A stretch of 9,271 bases of DNA, from NCBI GenBank assembly GCA_028277515.1, contig JANQGC010000365.1, forward strand, positions 1 through 9,271, read 5' to 3'. The notes under the pieces are model-generated. The model searched no databases. It saw only the letters and a program-made list of their open reading frames with translations, and was not told the DNA's origin. The position numbers and the translations under genes are program-made. Source of the stretch: Anaerolineae bacterium (GTDB lineage Bacteria > Chloroflexota > Anaerolineae > Promineifilales > Promineifilaceae). How positions within the stretch are numbered: position 1 is the first letter of the stretch; each line of letters starts with the position of its first letter. Positions 7,901 through 9,271 of the stretch are shown here, one piece after another.

Positions 7901-7995
7901 CAAAAGGTTTGTTTCCTGGCGGAGAAGAGAGAATATTTGCGGGCTATTACGCCAACCCGCTCTTTTATATTTATGAAATTCAAGATAGACCCTAA
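4933..7995 (+). CDS. Fusion of SAM-dependent methyltransferase and GT-C membrane glycosyltransferase (GT39/PMT_2-like)
   Basis: A 1020-residue protein in one uninterrupted frame. Residues 1-270 are a class I methyltransferase: SAM motif I ILDIGCGDGFFS (48-59), acidic VDTNW after strand 2, LPFPDQAFNSIISNSTLEHI (98-117), and LTPGAIFAFTVPS (131-143). Residues 275-355 are an acidic, Pro/Ser/Thr-rich linker. From 359 the protein is membranous: four helices (359-377, 391-407, 428-442, 447-466), then a PMT-like core from 488 with about ten helices to 891. An extracytoplasmic tail (893-1020) contains ETPTPQADAS. In GT-C enzymes the first large outer loop bears Asp-Glu; here it is Thr519-Glu520 in LNGTEAGIG. 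The GTG start is chosen because in-frame TAA at 4915 precedes it and no other usual start lies between; no Shine-Dalgarno is visible. Expected chemistry: cytoplasmic methyl transfer plus outer-face sugar transfer from a polyprenyl-phosphate donor. Substrates are unknown. Confidence 0.88.
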   Translation: MSESEQGSISVNGDDLLWHHLKTAPAFRALLRATEARLYQAIDLPQPILDIGCGDGFFSQITFNQPVQFGVDTNWGKLKNAKKQRSYEISLQASGNDLPFPDQAFNSIISNSTLEHIQDIRPVLREINRILTPGAIFAFTVPSQYFTSFLSGAQLFNRMGLKKMSAGYGHLFNQISKHVHIDSPDGWAERLAQAGFKVDRWQYYFSEEATQAFEKGHFAGVPSAVLYSITGHWILGPWKSNLKWTERWARPYFEEPFPEKGAFLFFQARKVADEPIIAALPAANPFIQAELNGLEQTEIIIEPIPQESVSSDSRDQPSPEGPIAEDVTDEQTNGSPGEATVLTTEVTTGEEQKSHSWRPIITGILVGLTLMFAFWGQSALRARLGEPGSGLAWFGLSALMILALVWVRRQDAQPAIHLPSISEIPRRRWLFPVALLISFTAYRFGDQGQVLLAFIFWFTSIGIAIYALHDPASQSKNKLKPTYTQNFQFDFLASILLFVFALLPRLFELRTHPFILNGTEAGIGLDVLNILQGNGVNPFGTGWLTNPNLPNYLLAIPIDILGPTVFSLRILSPFVGAATVVALYLIGRKLYGRATGLAASILLLGSYFHVHFSRLGLTNAWDSLFVLLSLGLIAIAWQSDPKQNRLIWLFAGVATGFNAYLYTSSHLLPLILFGVLLFTLIFEPETWRKQWRHVIVMSALALVIALPQIRHYQVNPTVFMERANILGILDSQTGWLSREASQTGLSEIQLILRQLWQAGMAFNATIDKGSSFGPLVPLLNFAAGALALLGFFIAIVRMKLLRYSLLFVWITVTIIFAGALLENPPGSHRYIIAAPAVMIVAAIALVELTKALLNNGEKEEVKEDFQGLKLSQQLILLIIPTIIAAALAIYDLDYYFGAYKSEHNFADRNTEIANDMANYLNSLRGDWSAYFYGPPSMYVGFSSIPFLVQNFQEGDNLFDVESGETPTPQADASNLTFIFLPERYTELENTKGLFPGGEERIFAGYYANPLFYIYEIQDRP
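5703..5730 (+). other. Terminator-like hairpin with T-rich tract inside the fusion gene
   Basis: CCCC (5703-5706) and GGGG (5713-5716) can pair around a GAAAAA loop and are followed by CTTTTCTTTTTTTT, ending in eight consecutive Ts at 5723-5730. This falls at codons 257-266, the end of the methyltransferase domain. The stem is only 4 bp, so strong termination is unlikely, but a GC hairpin plus a long T run is also the shape of a transcription-slippage or pausing site. Seen directly; the function is inference. Confidence 0.35.
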
Positions 7996-8177
7996 CTTTA
8001 ATATACCTACCCATAAATCCCTCCATTGCTGATTATTTGTCGTAATAATGTTTTATATGTTAATCTTCTTCAATTACGATTAAGCTGGAAGGCTAGGAAG
8101 CATCTCAATGGAGAAAAGCATCATATCTTCTTGTGGCTTTTATTGAAATTTCTTAATCCCATCATTGGGCCAGGAAA
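7996..8177. other. Intergenic spacer with no clear gene or terminator
   Basis: This 182-base AT-rich gap separates the fusion gene from the AI-2E family gene. The only promoter-like pair I see on the plus strand is TTGTCG (8037-8042) and TAATCT (8061-8066) with an 18-base spacer, preceded by TGT; each box matches consensus in four of six positions. No stable GC hairpin with a T run follows the fusion gene, so read-through into the next gene is possible. An AAAAGC/GCTTTT inverted pair (8114-8119, 8136-8141) is too weak to call. Confidence 0.4.
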
Positions 8178-9271
8178 ATGGAAAACAGAGAACAAACAGC
8201 ATCTGATCTTCAAACACCCCCGAACACATCTCCACCCTGGAGTCGAACGACAAAACTCGTAGTCGTCGTCGCCATCTTATTATTTTTGGCGCTTGCTGCC
8301 TGGAGATTTCAAGGCTTAATCATGATGATTGTCACTGCATCTGTCATCGCCTTTATTCTCAACCCTTTGATTGATTTTGTGAACAAACGAACACGACTGT
8401 CGCGAGGCTGGGTTATATTGTTATTGTACATCGCCCTGGCCGGAGCATTGATCTGGTTATTTGTTGCCATTGGGTTTGCAGCCTTTGAACAAGCAACTGA
8501 ATTTATCAATTTAATTCCCAGTCTCATCAATCAAATTGTGGCCTTGTTAGAATCCATTGGACAACCTGCTGAACCAATTGTAATCTTCGATCAATTTATT
8601 ATCGATCCTGTCCAGCTCCCCTGGGAGAGTATCACAAATCAATTGCTGAGTCTCGTTGAGCCGACGTTAAGTACAAGCGGGCAATTTCTAGGCACGATTG
8701 CCACAACCACCGTTCGTACCGCAGGGAATTTTTTATTTGTGGTTGTTATCTCAATTTACCTTTCAATTGAGTTTCCTAATTTTGGAAAGTACCTTGACCG
8801 CGCGGCTTCTCAGCCAGGATACCGCCATGATGCAGCCTTGTTATCCAAAGAGCTCGGCCGTATTTGGGACGCCTTTTTAAGGGGCCAGGTTCTTCTCGGT
8901 GTGGTTATATTTATCGTCGTTTGGTTAGGCCTATCAGTAATCGGTGTCCGCAACTCATTAAGTCTTGGCCTATTGTCCGGCTTACTCGAATTCATTCCCA
9001 CCTTAGGTCCCATCATTGGCTCTGGGGTAGCCATCATCGTTGCTTTTTTCCAACCTACAAATCCATGGGGCCTTCAAAGCTGGCAGTTTGCCTTAATCGT
9101 TCTCATCTTCATGATCGTCGTACAGCAGTTGGAAAACAATATTTTAGTGCCCAGGATCGTCGGCCGTGCATTGAACTTACATCCGTTAATCGTCCTCGTT
9201 GGCGTTTTGATGGGGGCAGCCGTAGCCGGGATTTTGGGTGCGATTGTTGCCGCACCAATACTCGCTTCATT
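8178..9271 (+). CDS. AI-2E family transporter (PF01594, PerM/YdiK-like), 3'-truncated by the window edge
   Basis: Integral membrane protein of the AI-2 exporter superfamily (formerly UPF0118). Members have been linked to autoinducer-2 export, ion/proton antiport or are uncharacterised, so the substrate is open. There are 364 codons with no stop before the window end; family members are usually about 350-400 residues, so little is missing. The order fits the family: a short polar N-terminus, two close hydrophobic segments (27-42, 46-66), a third at 78-102, an amphipathic extracytoplasmic region (about 105-175), a helix at 181-197, then the conserved second half with LLSGLLEFIPTLGPIIG (265-281), VVQQLENNILVPRIVG (314-329) and LHPLIVLVGVLMGAAVAGI (334-352). 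The ATG is the first possible start after an in-frame TAA at 8154; AGGA lies only two bases before it, unusually close. No functional link to the glycosyltransferase cassette is visible. Confidence 0.9.
   Translation, partial: MENREQTASDLQTPPNTSPPWSRTTKLVVVVAILLFLALAAWRFQGLIMMIVTASVIAFILNPLIDFVNKRTRLSRGWVILLLYIALAGALIWLFVAIGFAAFEQATEFINLIPSLINQIVALLESIGQPAEPIVIFDQFIIDPVQLPWESITNQLLSLVEPTLSTSGQFLGTIATTTVRTAGNFLFVVVISIYLSIEFPNFGKYLDRAASQPGYRHDAALLSKELGRIWDAFLRGQVLLGVVIFIVVWLGLSVIGVRNSLSLGLLSGLLEFIPTLGPIIGSGVAIIVAFFQPTNPWGLQSWQFALIVLIFMIVVQQLENNILVPRIVGRALNLHPLIVLVGVLMGAAVAGILGAIVAAPILAS

Noticed and set aside
8114..8141. Inverted pair AAAAGC / GCTTTT as a terminator after the fusion gene
   Set aside because: Six AT-rich pairs around a 16-base loop and no T run following; too weak to stand above chance.
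8026..8262. A 78-residue open frame in the spacer before the AI-2E gene
   Set aside because: It overlaps the well-supported AI-2E start in another frame, shows no recognisable motif, and begins in AT-rich spacer without a ribosome binding site.
1..9271. Mobile elements, CRISPR arrays, tRNA or rRNA genes, toxin-antitoxin or defence genes
   Set aside because: No terminal inverted repeats, direct repeat arrays, transposase or integrase motifs, or cloverleaf-like sequence were seen by eye on either strand.

Overview
The window reads as ordinary bacterial chromosome of moderate GC content, with five genes, two of them cut by the window edges. The mix suggests a member of the Chloroflexota, perhaps Anaerolineae. 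The reasons are an RNase Y gene, a flippase-like/GT4/GT-C membrane glycosyltransferase cluster, a 'TPTP' stretch in the extracytoplasmic tail of the GT-C protein, and several starts without a clear Shine-Dalgarno sequence. This placement is inference at about 0.5 confidence, because no rRNA or other strict marker is present.

Layout: (1) 1-1403, plus strand: ribonuclease Y (rny), missing about 50 N-terminal residues including the membrane anchor. (2) 1404-1514: a short convergent gap with a 15-bp hairpin that probably ends transcription from both sides. (3) 1515-2495, minus strand: a single aldo/keto reductase with an intact catalytic tetrad and a good ribosome binding site. (4) 2496-2598: a divergent promoter region. 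The plus-strand promoter has an extended -10 so close to the ATG that the message should be nearly leaderless. (5) 2599-7995, plus strand: a probable three-gene cassette made of a flippase-like (UPF0104/LPG_synthase_TM) membrane protein, a cytoplasmic GT4 glycosyltransferase, and a 1020-residue protein that fuses an N-terminal SAM-dependent methyltransferase to a C-terminal GT-C (GT39/PMT_2-like) membrane glycosyltransferase. (6) 7996-8177: an AT-rich gap with at best a weak promoter. (7) 8178 to the window end, plus strand: an AI-2E family (PF01594) membrane protein with no stop inside the window.

The cassette probably works on a lipid-linked sugar or envelope glycan. The GT4 enzyme would add sugar from a nucleotide donor in the cytoplasm, the flippase-like protein may help move or accept a lipid, and the fusion protein would combine a cytoplasmic methyl transfer with an extracytoplasmic glycosyl transfer from a lipid-linked donor. 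Substrates cannot be read from the sequence.

The most unusual item is the fusion gene. It carries a methyltransferase and a GT-C enzyme in one frame. Where the canonical Asp-Glu pair of the GT-C family is expected it has Thr-Glu. Where the methyltransferase ends it has a GC hairpin followed by a T-rich tract with eight consecutive Ts, and both other frames stop within about 25 bases. I see no mobile element, CRISPR array, tRNA, rRNA or defence system here.
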